Source of the DNA: Thermoplasmata archaeon
GTDB taxonomy: Archaea; Thermoplasmatota; Thermoplasmata; Thermoplasmatales; Thermoplasmataceae
Length of the DNA stretch: 46,782 nt
Assembly (NCBI GenBank): GCA_021803655.1
Contig: JAJZLK010000040.1
Location: 1 to 46,782, forward strand
Reading direction: 5' to 3'
In this document: positions 1-8,723 of the stretch, in pieces
Position numbering within the stretch: position 1 is the stretch's first letter
How the letters are laid out: each line of letters starts with the position of its first letter
Notes under the pieces: model-generated
The model's input: only the letters and a program-made list of their open reading frames with translations
What the model was told of the DNA's origin: nothing
Database searches by the model: none
Translations under genes and position numbers: made by a program

Positions 1-588
1 AGGGAGCATTGGAACGCCTGCTTCGGTGTAGTCCTCCCGGTTACCCACTGCAAGGCTCCAGAAGTGTGTTGGGGTCCAGATGAATACAAGCATGGCGATA
101 TAGATAGAGGTCAAGGATACAGAGTCAGTTACGGCAGCCCACCCTGCAAGTGCAGGGAAACTCCCGGATATGCCTCCAATAACAATATTCCAAGAGGTTC
201 TTCTCTTAAGGAGCATTGTGTAGAGGAACAGGTAACTCAGGAAACCGGAAAGAATAAAAATGGCCGTGAGAAGGTTGATGATGAGCCATGAACAGATGAA
301 TGCAGAGATAACCATTGCCGTTCCTGCAACAGTGAGAATCCTGGTTCTTCCGGAAATCATTGACTCCCTGTTTCTCGTCCTCTTCATCCTGACATCTATG
401 TCCCTGTCGTAGAGGTTGTTGAAAAGGCCGGCAGACATGGATGCCAGACCCCCGGAAACAAGAAGTGGAATTATCAAAATAATGTGGGACACTGCACCAG
501 GCGCTGCCATGAAGCCTGCAGCGGCTACCAGCAGCACGAGGAAGGTGATCTCAACCTTCAGCAGTTTCCACGCGTCCCTAAGAGTCAT
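1..588 (-). CDS. ctaB: Protoheme IX farnesyltransferase (heme O synthase), 3' end beyond window
   Basis: The first 196 codons of a membrane prenyltransferase that attaches a farnesyl group to heme B to make heme O, the precursor of heme A for the oxidase encoded upstream. The diagnostic Asp-rich motif is visible as NNLYDRDIDVRMKRTRNR (about residues 55-72), followed by several hydrophobic helices and a second conserved region, WTPTHFWSLA. The ATG at 588 overlaps the end of the cupredoxin gene by 11 bases, so it is the fifth gene of the oxidase operon. The C-terminal third lies outside the window. The family call is firm; whether heme O is further converted to heme A cannot be seen here. Confidence 0.93.
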   Translation of the reverse strand, partial: MTLRDAWKLLKVEITFLVLLVAAAGFMAAPGAVSHIILIIPLLVSGGLASMSAGLFNNLYDRDIDVRMKRTRNRESMISGRTRILTVAGTAMVISAFICSWLIINLLTAIFILSGFLSYLFLYTMLLKRRTSWNIVIGGISGSFPALAGWAAVTDSVSLTSIYIAMLVFIWTPTHFWSLAVGNREDYTEAGVPMLP

Positions 589-2104
589 TTTTCACTGAAG
601 CCAGTTCAGGTATTGATAGATTATCTATATTGGAAAGTGACGAAATTGAGGGCTGTACTGCTGCAGATGATGAGGAAGCGTTGCCTGAAGTAATGATTCC
701 AACTGCAGTCGACGGATGATATAGATCCCAGTATGTGTAGTTCCCTGTCTGGTTAAAGAGATAGAAACCTGAAGAACTGTTCTGGCCAGGTACCACGCCT
801 GCAACTGAATAAGCGCTGGAAGCCGACTCGTTGTTCCCGGGGTTTATTTCAAGGGTGTGCGAAAGGTTGTCTCCGTTAAGAATTGTGAAATTAACCAGAT
901 CACCAGCGGCTACCGAGATGGTTGGGTTGAGTGTCTTGTTGTACCATCCGTGGATAGTTTCATTCATCGTATAGTTCACTATCTTATCGTAAACAAACAG
1001 CAGGTGGTGTGTTGAGTTGTTAAACCCGTCAAACAGCGCATAAGCCTGGGGCGAGTTGAGAAGAAGCGTTGCTGAACTTGATGAATTATTCTTCCCTATG
1101 ACAGTCATAGAGCCTGCGGCGGGAACATATCCTTCCGACATGTTCACATTGTAGACTGATCCGGTCGGATCCGAAACCGCGATGGTAAGCGCAGTGTTGT
1201 TCTTCACAAGTATTGAGTTATTGAAATGTCCGTTGTACGATATACCGCCAGAGGTAGCCACAAGGCCTATTGAAAGCCTGCTTGTTACAACATAAATGTG
1301 CCCCATCGTTGTATTTGGATTGTGCGAGTCCCAGTATGTGTATTCTCCAGTGCTGTTGAAGTACGCCAGGAAAGTGAAAGTGCTTCCTGTCTTATTTCCA
1401 AGGTCGGAAGATTTCATCAGTTCTTCGCTGAAGGACGATTCGTTCGAGCCTAGTGCTATGAACAAGCTGTGGGGGTTCCCGTCCTCCTGAACGATTGTGA
1501 AGTTTACCAGGCTTCCCTTCTCGAAGTACAGTGACGGATTCGCAACACCGTGGCTGTAGTTCCATCCGTTTGAGTCGGCAAAAAGCGTGGTGTTCTGTGT
1601 TGCAGACATATTAGAAGGGGCTGCTGGAAGTGAGAAGGTGGGAAGCGAGTTGTTTACCCACAACTGTCCTACCATGGTTGTGAAGTGAATGATGCACCAG
1701 TATGTATATTCACCAGTCTTGTTGAAATAAGCCTGCGCATGAGATACATGTCCGGGCGTTGTGGTAATTGCCGAGGTAGACAACAATGTGTCACTGAATG
1801 AACTTTCATGTGGGCCGTACGCTATTGTCAGCGTGTGAGGCTGGTTGTCCTCCTCTATCACGGTAAAGTTCACTACGGTTCCGGGAAGTATCACTATTGT
1901 CGGGTTGGTAGTATAGCCATTCACGTTGTAGTTCCATCCATTTGCATCGGCGTAAAGAGTCACGTTGTGATAATGCGCCGGATGAGCTGGAACCGCCGGG
2001 AGAGAAAAGGTTGCTGTAGTGGGTACGTTCAATGCGAAACCAAGTGATAGTCCCGCCGCGGCGATGATCAGTATTACAAGAATCGGTCCGATTTTACCAC
2101 TCAC
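578..2104 (-). CDS. Secreted membrane-anchored protein with three cupredoxin-like modules
   Basis: 508 residues. I chose the GTG at 2104 because GGAGGTG lies six bases upstream; an in-frame ATG at 2122 overlaps coxA. An N-terminal hydrophobic segment (about 8-25) is a signal or anchor. Module 1 (about 45-150) has a complete type I copper set: His90 (QPHTL), then Cys137, His140 and Met144 in WCIIHFTTM. Module 2 (about 175-275) keeps His212 and Met267 but has Asp259 where Cys is expected. Module 3 (about 380-475) has Asp460 and Val468 in place of Cys and Met. A linker of about 110 residues separates modules 2 and 3. Many NxS/T sequons suggest glycosylation outside the cell. Position between coxA and ctaB suggests an electron donor to the oxidase, like sulfocyanin or plastocyanin in role; this is inference. 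Confidence 0.85.
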   Translation of the reverse strand: MSGKIGPILVILIIAAAGLSLGFALNVPTTATFSLPAVPAHPAHYHNVTLYADANGWNYNVNGYTTNPTIVILPGTVVNFTVIEEDNQPHTLTIAYGPHESSFSDTLLSTSAITTTPGHVSHAQAYFNKTGEYTYWCIIHFTTMVGQLWVNNSLPTFSLPAAPSNMSATQNTTLFADSNGWNYSHGVANPSLYFEKGSLVNFTIVQEDGNPHSLFIALGSNESSFSEELMKSSDLGNKTGSTFTFLAYFNSTGEYTYWDSHNPNTTMGHIYVVTSRLSIGLVATSGGISYNGHFNNSILVKNNTALTIAVSDPTGSVYNVNMSEGYVPAAGSMTVIGKNNSSSSATLLLNSPQAYALFDGFNNSTHHLLFVYDKIVNYTMNETIHGWYNKTLNPTISVAAGDLVNFTILNGDNLSHTLEINPGNNESASSAYSVAGVVPGQNSSSGFYLFNQTGNYTYWDLYHPSTAVGIITSGNASSSSAAVQPSISSLSNIDNLSIPELASVKNDS

Positions 2105-2105
2105 T

Positions 2106-3833
2106 TTATGCACCTCCTGCATTATTCTCTAACTCTTCTGCAGCAATGGGGTTAGGCACTGGCACTCCCCCTGCATTATACGCCTCATCACCCTTGTATT
2201 CAAGGGCATTTTCAAGGCTGAGTGATGGTTCCTTCAACCAGCTTGTGGCTATGTTGTAGAGGAAGATAAGCTGGCCTATACCGATTATCAAACCGCCAAG
2301 AATCGACGCATCTTGGTATGGCTGGAATACTGGAAGATATCCAGCCACAGCCCTGGGCATTCCGATCAGACCTCCAACAGTCCATGCCATTGCCATCAGG
2401 AGCGATCCAAAAGCGGTAAAGTAGAAGTGAAGCCTCGCCAGCCTCACATTGTAAGTTCTGCCTCCGCTCAGCGTTGGGAACAGCATATAGAAAGCAGCAA
2501 AGGATATTCCAGTGGTTATCCCCATAAATATGAAGTGGAAGTGACCAGTCACAAAGTATGTCCCATGTACCAACTGGTTGATTCCCTGATTCGATTGCAT
2601 TACTCCGGTTACCCCACCAATTACAAAATCCATAATTCCGTTAATGGCGAAGAGCATGGGAGTAGTCAGTCTGATCTTCTCGGCAGACCAGAGAGAAGCT
2701 ACATAATTGAATACCGTAATGGCAGATGGGACTACCACTGCGAAAGAAGCGGTTGTATAGAAGAGAACCCACGCGAGTCCAAGACCGGAATTGAGAAGGT
2801 GGTGTCCCCAGACGAATTCACTCAATATAAGGAGAAGGCCGAGACCGAATATACCGGACCCGTAACTGTATATGGGCTTGTTGGTAAACTTGGGAATTAT
2901 CTCGTAAATAAGGCCAAAGTAAGGTATGACGGCTACATAGACAATGGGGTGTCCCCAGAACCAGAAAAGTATGGCAAAAAGCAATACCTCATGAGTTGCC
3001 CCGGTGAAGAAGATTGGATTGAAGAAGTCGTAGAACAGCATTGAAAGCCCGACCATCAGCGGGGGGGCGGAGGCAACTATCATTATGGCAGTGAACAGTA
3101 TGGACCAGGCGAACATACTCATCTGGGACCATTTTATTGCGGGGTCTCGATCCTTCCAGATTATCAGTATAACATTGATGGAAGTTATCATCAAGCCAAA
3201 GAATACTGCCTCAAGACCAATCACTGCGAGCCAGTTGTCTATTCCGCCTCCGCTTGCAGAGAGTTGCAGAGCTAGGGGAGGGTAGAGGTACCATCTTGCG
3301 GCCGTTCTTGAATAGAGGATCATGAGGCCACCCATGAACCAGAACCAGAATCCGGAGGAGGCGTAAACCCCTCTGGAGTCATGCTTAAGCTTAAGGTGAG
3401 ACGGCAGCAGGTAATAGGCAAATCCAATTGCACTTCCGACTGCCCACATATAGATCATCAGAGTGGCATGTTCAGTCAGGAGAACATTGTACTCCTGAGC
3501 AGAAAGCAGCGAAGGAGTGGGTACAGTAAGACTGAGCCTCATTGTCAGGCCGAAGGTCCCTGCTATGAAAAAGAAGAACAGGCTTGCCACTATGTATCGT
3601 ATGCCAATGCTCTTGGCATCGTCATTCAGGAAAGCAGAGATGGAGAGAACTCTTGGCCTCTCGCCGAGTGTGTCCCGCATGTACTGTTTTGGACTTTCGT
3701 ATCCAGCGGCATCTGCGGCATCCTCAATTTCTGACTTCCTATGGTAAAGAAAATAGAACACGAAGAAAATTAAAAGAGCAATCAGGGAGAGGACTACAGA
3801 CAACTCAACCATGAAAGTAAAGAAGAATCCCAT
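2106..3833 (-). CDS. coxA: Heme-copper terminal oxidase subunit I
   Basis: 575 residues with many membrane helices. It reduces O2 to water at a heme-CuB centre. Visible ligands: His122 (TEHATLMIY, low-spin heme), His295-Pro-Ile-Val-Tyr299 (CuB His and the cross-linked Tyr), His344-His345 (WGHHLL, CuB), and His431 and His433 (TGHFHF, high- and low-spin hemes). The start at 3833 overlaps the coxB stop by one base (TAATG) with GGTGGTGA just upstream; an ATG 66 bases further up would run inside coxB. The residue after HP is Ile, not the Glu of classical A1 oxidases (HPEVY), and no YS pair is seen before it. This implies a different proton route. Family assignment is firm; subclass is not. Confidence 0.95.
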   Translation of the reverse strand: MGFFFTFMVELSVVLSLIALLIFFVFYFLYHRKSEIEDAADAAGYESPKQYMRDTLGERPRVLSISAFLNDDAKSIGIRYIVASLFFFFIAGTFGLTMRLSLTVPTPSLLSAQEYNVLLTEHATLMIYMWAVGSAIGFAYYLLPSHLKLKHDSRGVYASSGFWFWFMGGLMILYSRTAARWYLYPPLALQLSASGGGIDNWLAVIGLEAVFFGLMITSINVILIIWKDRDPAIKWSQMSMFAWSILFTAIMIVASAPPLMVGLSMLFYDFFNPIFFTGATHEVLLFAILFWFWGHPIVYVAVIPYFGLIYEIIPKFTNKPIYSYGSGIFGLGLLLILSEFVWGHHLLNSGLGLAWVLFYTTASFAVVVPSAITVFNYVASLWSAEKIRLTTPMLFAINGIMDFVIGGVTGVMQSNQGINQLVHGTYFVTGHFHFIFMGITTGISFAAFYMLFPTLSGGRTYNVRLARLHFYFTAFGSLLMAMAWTVGGLIGMPRAVAGYLPVFQPYQDASILGGLIIGIGQLIFLYNIATSWLKEPSLSLENALEYKGDEAYNAGGVPVPNPIAAEELENNAGGA

Positions 3834-4279
3834 TAAGCGCTCACCACCTGCAAAGTTCCTGTCATACGATAGTGGTATTCCCCACAGTATTCCACGCATT
3901 CAAAGTAAAACGATCCAGTATGAGTGGGATCAAAAACTACAGTATTATTCATCCCGGGTACCGCATAAACCTGTACATCCATTTCCGGAATATACAAATC
4001 GTGTATCACATCAGATGAGTTTACCACGAGTGCAATGTTTCTGTTCACTGGCACTGTCAGCGCATTAACTGAAGATGTACCGTTTGGGTAGATAAATGTC
4101 CATGCCCATTGGTGCCCAACGACATGTATAACTTCCGCTCCAACCGGAATCGCCCCGTTGTTCTGTGATACACTATTGGATATGTTTGAAATTAGAAATA
4201 CGTTCAACACGGCTGAGGCGATAAGTATTACAACGACCACTGAAATAAATATGACTTCTTTCCTGAGCTTATCATTCAT
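3833..4279 (-). CDS. coxB: Heme-copper oxidase subunit II with CuA site
   Basis: 148 residues: one N-terminal membrane helix (about 9-31), then an extracytoplasmic cupredoxin domain. The binuclear CuA ligands are all present: His93 (VIHDLYIP), then Cys128, Glu130, Cys132, His136 and Met139 in ECVEYCGEYHYRM. The aromatic patch HQWAWTF (56-62) is the usual electron-entry site. It passes electrons from the donor, probably the adjacent cupredoxin, to subunit I. It is short compared with bacterial subunit II because it has one membrane helix rather than two. The start codon overlaps the previous stop as ATGA, so translation is likely coupled. Confidence 0.94.
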   Translation of the reverse strand: MNDKLRKEVIFISVVVVILIASAVLNVFLISNISNSVSQNNGAIPVGAEVIHVVGHQWAWTFIYPNGTSSVNALTVPVNRNIALVVNSSDVIHDLYIPEMDVQVYAVPGMNNTVVFDPTHTGSFYFECVEYCGEYHYRMTGTLQVVSA

Positions 4280-4524
4280 TTGAAATCCTCCCTTCCAAAT
4301 TCTTTCACGCCTTTAGTGAAGACCGGATAAAGCAGCATGGATATTGTAAAGAATGCCGCTGCCACGCCGGTTGCCATAAACGGTGAATCGTACACGGTTG
4401 TATAATATCCCGGATATCCGTCCAGGAAGGACGAGAAAAAGAGATAGAAAATGAAGTAAAAAATCACACCAACAACTATGGATGCAATCAGGATTGCGAC
4501 CACAACATTTCGTTCCTGAGTCAT
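4276..4524 (-). CDS. Small two-helix membrane protein, first gene of the oxidase operon
   Basis: 82 residues with two hydrophobic helices (about 9-33 and 50-70) joined by a Gly/Tyr-rich loop (DGYPGYY), and a short charged C-terminus. I recognise no family. The start at 4524 is preferred over an ATG at 4563 because the TATA-like box at 4543-4554 would place transcription start on that ATG, giving a leaderless message. It overlaps coxB by four bases. Position suggests an accessory or structural oxidase subunit, perhaps doing part of what subunits III or IV do elsewhere; no subunit III gene is seen in the operon. Confidence 0.75.
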   Translation of the reverse strand: MTQERNVVVAILIASIVVGVIFYFIFYLFFSSFLDGYPGYYTTVYDSPFMATGVAAAFFTISMLLYPVFTKGVKEFGREDFK

Positions 4525-4542
4525 GTGCCGGCTAATTAAGGG

Positions 4543-4554
4543 AAAATATTTAAT
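4543..4554 (-). promoter_or_regulatory. TATA box of the oxidase operon
   Basis: On the minus strand this reads ATTAAATATTTT, centred about 25 bases before the ATG at 4524. The spacing matches an archaeal promoter producing a leaderless mRNA. The 106-base gap to the M50 protease start also contains a divergent promoter candidate (AAATAATT near 4605-4612). Confidence 0.6.
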
Positions 4555-4630
4555 TGTGTCCATTTACCAATTGATTCTCATTGAAAGTCAGGCTTACATG
4601 TCACACAAATAATTCTATAACCGTTTAACA

Positions 4631-6205
4631 ATGAGGTTCGAGATGCTTAATTACATCATTCTGGCACTGGCACTTGTAATGATCTGGATTCTTGCCATGG
4701 TTGTTCTTGCACCGTATATCTCTAAGTCCAATCATTTTGCGTTGCTTGGGCCAGCCCTCATGATCAAGGCCACGAAGAACAGGAAGATACTCGACAAGGT
4801 CTCGACGGTTATTCCCAGGGAATCATTCTCAAGAATATCTGTGGCTCTCGTAATGGTGTTTTCAGTTCTAGCAATAGCATTGCTGATCTTCGAAGCCTAT
4901 CTATCCGTATTCATACGCGTTGCACCCACAACTTCTGTCGGTGCATATCTTGTCCTGCCTGGAATCAACCCCTTTATCCCCGTTTTCTACGGAGGATTTG
5001 CACTGATCTTTGCGGTTGTGGTTCATGAAATCATGCATGGAGTCATATCAAGAAAACACGGGATCAAGGTACGATCCGTAGGTGCATTATTTTTTGTAAT
5101 ACCCATTGGTGCCTTTGTTGAACCTGATCAGGATGAGATCGCGGCTGCCGATCCGGTAATCAGGAGAAGGATCTTCGCTGCCGGTCCGGCAACTAACCTT
5201 ATCCTTGCCCTGATATTCTTCATAATTCTTGTTGGAGTTATGATGCCATCCGTACAGCCGATACACGACGGTGTTTACGTTATGAACGTATCGTCACCAG
5301 CCGATCTTGCGGGAATTGCCCCTGGCTCTGAGATCATTTCAATGGGAAATTACAGCGGAAGCAGCCTTTATGGAATAGAAACTTCATCGACAATACTTCC
5401 TGGCTCCGTCACGCATTACCAGAGTTTTGGATCGGGCGGCGTACACAAAGGAACAGTTGTAGCCGGCGTCTCGATTTCAGGCCTGGTCCAGGGTTTTCCA
5501 GCAGAGAAATCCGGCCTGGCGACGGGGGAACTGTTTTATTCCATCAACAACCACGTAATCAGGAACATTACCGCACTGACTGAGACCCTGGATTCAATTC
5601 ATCCTGGTACTTCGATCAATGTGACTGCGATTAATGCCACATATTCATCGGGTGCATGGAAAACTTCGTATCACAACTATACCATGGTAACCGTTTCCAA
5701 GTATAGCTACTATGCATCATATTATCCGATTGATAATAGCCCTCTCTTCGCGAATGAGAGTTTCGTCGGTGTTACTACCAATTATGCGGGGATAGAGTAT
5801 ATCTCGATTCCTGCTCTCACTCAACTGATCTTTGGTGACTCAGCACTGCATGGATTCCCATCAGGGATATTCACAACATTAGCCCTCCCGTTCCTCGGCC
5901 TAACTCCAGTTCCTTCCGGTGTTTACTACCTGTATCACACCCCCATTCAGACAGGAGTTTTCTGGATACTGACCAACACAGTATTCTGGCTGTTCTGGCT
6001 TGACCTGCTCCTCGGGATCACAAACGCGCTCCCAATATTCATTCTGGATGGAGGACAGTTCTTCAAGGATACACTTCTAATCGCTTCGAGGAGAGAAAGG
6101 TTCAAGTTCCTGAATGAAGAGAGAATTGGCAGGATATCAAGATACATGGGAGTGCTTGTCTTTGTGCTTATCATGTGGCAATTGATCATTCCCAGACTGC
6201 TTTGA
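4631..6205 (+). CDS. Site-2-type intramembrane zinc metalloprotease (peptidase M50) with PDZ region
   Basis: 524 residues. The zinc motif HEIMH is at 132-136 in a membrane helix, and the third ligand is Asp473 in ALPIFILDGG. Two N-terminal helices (about 7-27 and 70-97) precede the core, helices follow the HExxH, and a large soluble insert of about 200-390 separates the catalytic halves. The motif ADLAGIAPGSEI in this insert is typical of a PDZ-like domain. Such enzymes cut membrane-bound substrates, often to release regulators. No substrate is apparent nearby. ATG 4631 is 25 bases from an AT-rich box; ATG 4643 is an alternative. It stands alone, divergent from the oxidase operon. Confidence 0.9.
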   Translation: MRFEMLNYIILALALVMIWILAMVVLAPYISKSNHFALLGPALMIKATKNRKILDKVSTVIPRESFSRISVALVMVFSVLAIALLIFEAYLSVFIRVAPTTSVGAYLVLPGINPFIPVFYGGFALIFAVVVHEIMHGVISRKHGIKVRSVGALFFVIPIGAFVEPDQDEIAAADPVIRRRIFAAGPATNLILALIFFIILVGVMMPSVQPIHDGVYVMNVSSPADLAGIAPGSEIISMGNYSGSSLYGIETSSTILPGSVTHYQSFGSGGVHKGTVVAGVSISGLVQGFPAEKSGLATGELFYSINNHVIRNITALTETLDSIHPGTSINVTAINATYSSGAWKTSYHNYTMVTVSKYSYYASYYPIDNSPLFANESFVGVTTNYAGIEYISIPALTQLIFGDSALHGFPSGIFTTLALPFLGLTPVPSGVYYLYHTPIQTGVFWILTNTVFWLFWLDLLLGITNALPIFILDGGQFFKDTLLIASRRERFKFLNEERIGRISRYMGVLVFVLIMWQLIIPRLL

Positions 6206-6304
6206 AAGAGAAGGGCGTTCTGGGTAACAATTAATATAATATACGATGCCAACCTGATTATTTTAAGGGTTTTCCAGTGATTTTGACTGTGATTTTGTAA
6301 GCAA

Positions 6305-6314
6305 AGTTTATAAT
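6305..6314 (+). promoter_or_regulatory. TATA box of the grpE-dnaK-dnaJ operon
   Basis: AGTTTATAAT lies about 35 bases before the grpE ATG, giving a predicted short leader of roughly 8-10 bases. No clear heat-shock operator or inverted repeat was seen around it. Confidence 0.5.
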
Positions 6315-6344
6315 GAAGAACATATTTATGTCTGCTGGCATCCC

Positions 6345-6869
6345 ATGACTGACGTGGAAAATCTAAAGAGTCCTTTGAAAAACGAAGTTCAGAGTTCAAA
6401 CAGGAGGAAAGGGGCTTCATCTGCAAAGTCGGTCAGGAAGCTCGAAAAAAGAATATCCGAGCTGGTGGAGGAGAAAGCCGAGGAAAGGGAAAGACTGCTC
6501 AGACGGATGGCCGACCAGGACAACCTCATAAAGGCAAAAGACAGGGAGATGTCCGCAACAATCAAAATGGCAAACCGGAGTCTTCTGATCTCCATGCTGC
6601 CATTCCTTGACTCAATGGATTCGGCAATCGCCTCACACCCGAACGAGAGTGGATTGGTGTCCTTGAGAGACCAATTCCTTAAGATTCTGAAAGGATTCGG
6701 GTTAATGCCGATTGAAGCCGGGGGAAAAGAGTACAATCCGTACGAGCATGAGGCTGTCGCATTGACTGACAAAGGTGAAGACGGCAAAGTAGTCGATGAA
6801 CTCCAGAAGGGATACAAATTAAACGATGAAGTGATAAGAACTTCAAAGGTAACAGTTTCAAAGAGGTAA
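6345..6869 (+). CDS. grpE: GrpE, nucleotide exchange factor for DnaK
   Basis: 174 residues. A long charged helix (about 30-85, rich in Glu, Arg and Lys) forms the dimeric coiled coil. The C-terminal beta domain contains the family signature from [16 protein letters not shown] to [13 protein letters not shown]. It releases ADP from DnaK so that substrate can leave. It is the first gene of grpE-dnaK-dnaJ, with only four bases to dnaK. This bacterial-type chaperone set occurs in Thermoplasmatales and some other archaea by ancient transfer (known for the group). The length is normal. Confidence 0.95.
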   Translation: MTDVENLKSPLKNEVQSSNRRKGASSAKSVRKLEKRISELVEEKAEERERLLRRMADQDNLIKAKDREMSATIKMANRSLLISMLPFLDSMDSAIASHPNESGLVSLRDQFLKILKGFGLMPIEAGGKEYNPYEHEAVALTDKGEDGKVVDELQKGYKLNDEVIRTSKVTVSKR

Positions 6870-6873
6870 GAAA

Positions 6874-8721
6874 ATGTCAAAAATAATAGGTATAGATCTA
6901 GGTACAAGCAATTCAGCTGCAGCAGTTGTCATCTCGGGAAAGTCAACCATAATTCCGAGCGCAGAGGGAGTATCCATAGGGGGAAAATCTTTTCCGAGTT
7001 ATGTCGCCTTTACAAAGGACGGACAGCTCCTCGTTGGAGAACCGGCAAAGAGACAGGCTCTCCTGAATCCGGAAGGCACGATCTACGCAGCAAAGCGTAA
7101 AATGGGAAGTGATTTCAAATTCAAGGCCTATGGAAAGGAATACACCCCACAGCAGATTTCCGCATTCATCCTCCAGAAAATCAAGAAGGATGCTGAAACC
7201 TTTCTGGGAGAACCGGTAACCGAGGCAGTGATCACTGTTCCAGCATACTTCAATGACAATCAGAGGCAGGCTACCAAGGACGCGGGACTCATAGCTGGCC
7301 TCGAAGTTAAGAGGATAATCAACGAGCCCACAGCCGCATCACTTGCCTACGGAATAGACAAACAGAAGGAATCTGAGAAGATTATGGTTTTTGACCTGGG
7401 AGGAGGAACCCTGGATGTCACTATCATGGACTTTGGCGATGGTGTTTTTGAGGTCGTGTCAACGTCCGGAGACACCCAGCTTGGCGGCACAGACATGGAC
7501 GAGGCCATAATCAAGTACATCACAGGGAAATTCAAGGAAACTGAAAAGGTGGATCTTTCCGGCGACAAGTCAGCATACATAAGGCTTAAGGATGCTGCGG
7601 AAAAGGCGAAGATTGAACTTTCGTCCACACTATCTACAGAGATAAATCTTCCATACATAACATCCGTAAACGGCACCCCGAAACATCTGCAACTCACGCT
7701 CACAAGGTCAGAGTTCGAGAACCTGATAAAACCCATAGTGGAGCGGGCAAAGAAACCAATAGATGACGCAATGAAAGCGGGGAAGATAACCACAGCCGAA
7801 CTGACAAGGATTATCATGGTAGGAGGTCCTACGAGGATTCCATACGTCAGGAAATTTGTTGAGGATTATCTCGGCAAGAAGATCGAGGGTGGAGTGGATC
7901 CAATGGAGTGTGTAGCTATTGGCGCTGCACTGCAGGGTGCAGTTATTTCCGGCGACATCAAGGACATAGTGCTCTTTGACGTGACACCCCTCACACTTGG
8001 TATCGAAACGCTCGGCGGAGTTTCAACTGCAATAATTCCGGCCAACACCACGATTCCCACGAGAAAATCGCAGATCTTCTCAACCGCAGCCGATATGCAG
8101 ACCGCAGTAACCATACACGTTACGCAGGGGGAGAGACCTCTTGCAAAGGACAACGTCTCGCTCGGGATGTTCAACCTTGTGGGAATACCGCCTGCACCAA
8201 GAGGCATACCCCAGATCGAAGTCACCTTCGATATTGATGCAAATGGAATCCTGAACGTTTCAGCAGTGGACAAGGGCTCCGGAAAGAAACAGAGCATCTC
8301 TATCTCGGCAAGCACAAAGCTTTCCAAGGAAGAGGTAGAAAGAATGAAGAACGAGGCGTCGAAGTATGCGGAGGAAGACAAGAAGATCATGGAGGAAATT
8401 GAAGTCGTGAACTCCGCTGAAAGTCTCGCTTATCTTGCCGAAAAGACAATCGGCGATGCAGGAGATAAAATTACGGAGGATGAAAAGACACAGATCAAGG
8501 AGAGTGTCAAGTCGCTCAGGGAGGCGATATCTGCGAAAGATATGGCAAAGATTAAGTCTGAACAGGAGTCTCTCTCCAAGAAAATTCAGGAAATTGGCGC
8601 AAGAATGTACCAGTCACAACAGGAACAGCCAGGGAACAGTACTGATGGCACTGCTGAAGCACCTTCCGGCGGGCAGAGCCAGGATGACGACTCGGTAATA
8701 GACGCTGATCAGACGAAGTAG
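6874..8721 (+). CDS. dnaK: Molecular chaperone DnaK (Hsp70)
   Basis: 615 residues, full length. The ATPase domain shows [13 protein letters not shown] (5-17), the connect region [11 protein letters not shown], the phosphate-2 loop [12 protein letters not shown] and the adenosine motif [12 protein letters not shown]. The substrate-binding domain starts near 365 ([16 protein letters not shown]), followed by a helical lid and a Gln/Ser/Asp-rich tail ending in [12 protein letters not shown]. It binds unfolded peptides in an ATP cycle with GrpE and DnaJ, encoded on either side. A GAGGT site lies seven bases before the ATG. The stop is TAG. Confidence 0.98.
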   Translation: MSKIIGIDLGTSNSAAAVVISGKSTIIPSAEGVSIGGKSFPSYVAFTKDGQLLVGEPAKRQALLNPEGTIYAAKRKMGSDFKFKAYGKEYTPQQISAFILQKIKKDAETFLGEPVTEAVITVPAYFNDNQRQATKDAGLIAGLEVKRIINEPTAASLAYGIDKQKESEKIMVFDLGGGTLDVTIMDFGDGVFEVVSTSGDTQLGGTDMDEAIIKYITGKFKETEKVDLSGDKSAYIRLKDAAEKAKIELSSTLSTEINLPYITSVNGTPKHLQLTLTRSEFENLIKPIVERAKKPIDDAMKAGKITTAELTRIIMVGGPTRIPYVRKFVEDYLGKKIEGGVDPMECVAIGAALQGAVISGDIKDIVLFDVTPLTLGIETLGGVSTAIIPANTTIPTRKSQIFSTAADMQTAVTIHVTQGERPLAKDNVSLGMFNLVGIPPAPRGIPQIEVTFDIDANGILNVSAVDKGSGKKQSISISASTKLSKEEVERMKNEASKYAEEDKKIMEEIEVVNSAESLAYLAEKTIGDAGDKITEDEKTQIKESVKSLREAISAKDMAKIKSEQESLSKKIQEIGARMYQSQQEQPGNSTDGTAEAPSGGQSQDDDSVIDADQTK

Positions 8722-8723
8722 GT

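Noticed and set aside
2313-3044. 243-residue open frame on the plus strand opposite coxA
   Set aside because: Antisense to coxA with all its metal ligands; no promoter or ribosome site and a biased composition.
7347-8390. Long minus-strand frames opposite dnaK
   Set aside because: Common artefact on the reverse strand of dnaK; no recognisable motifs.
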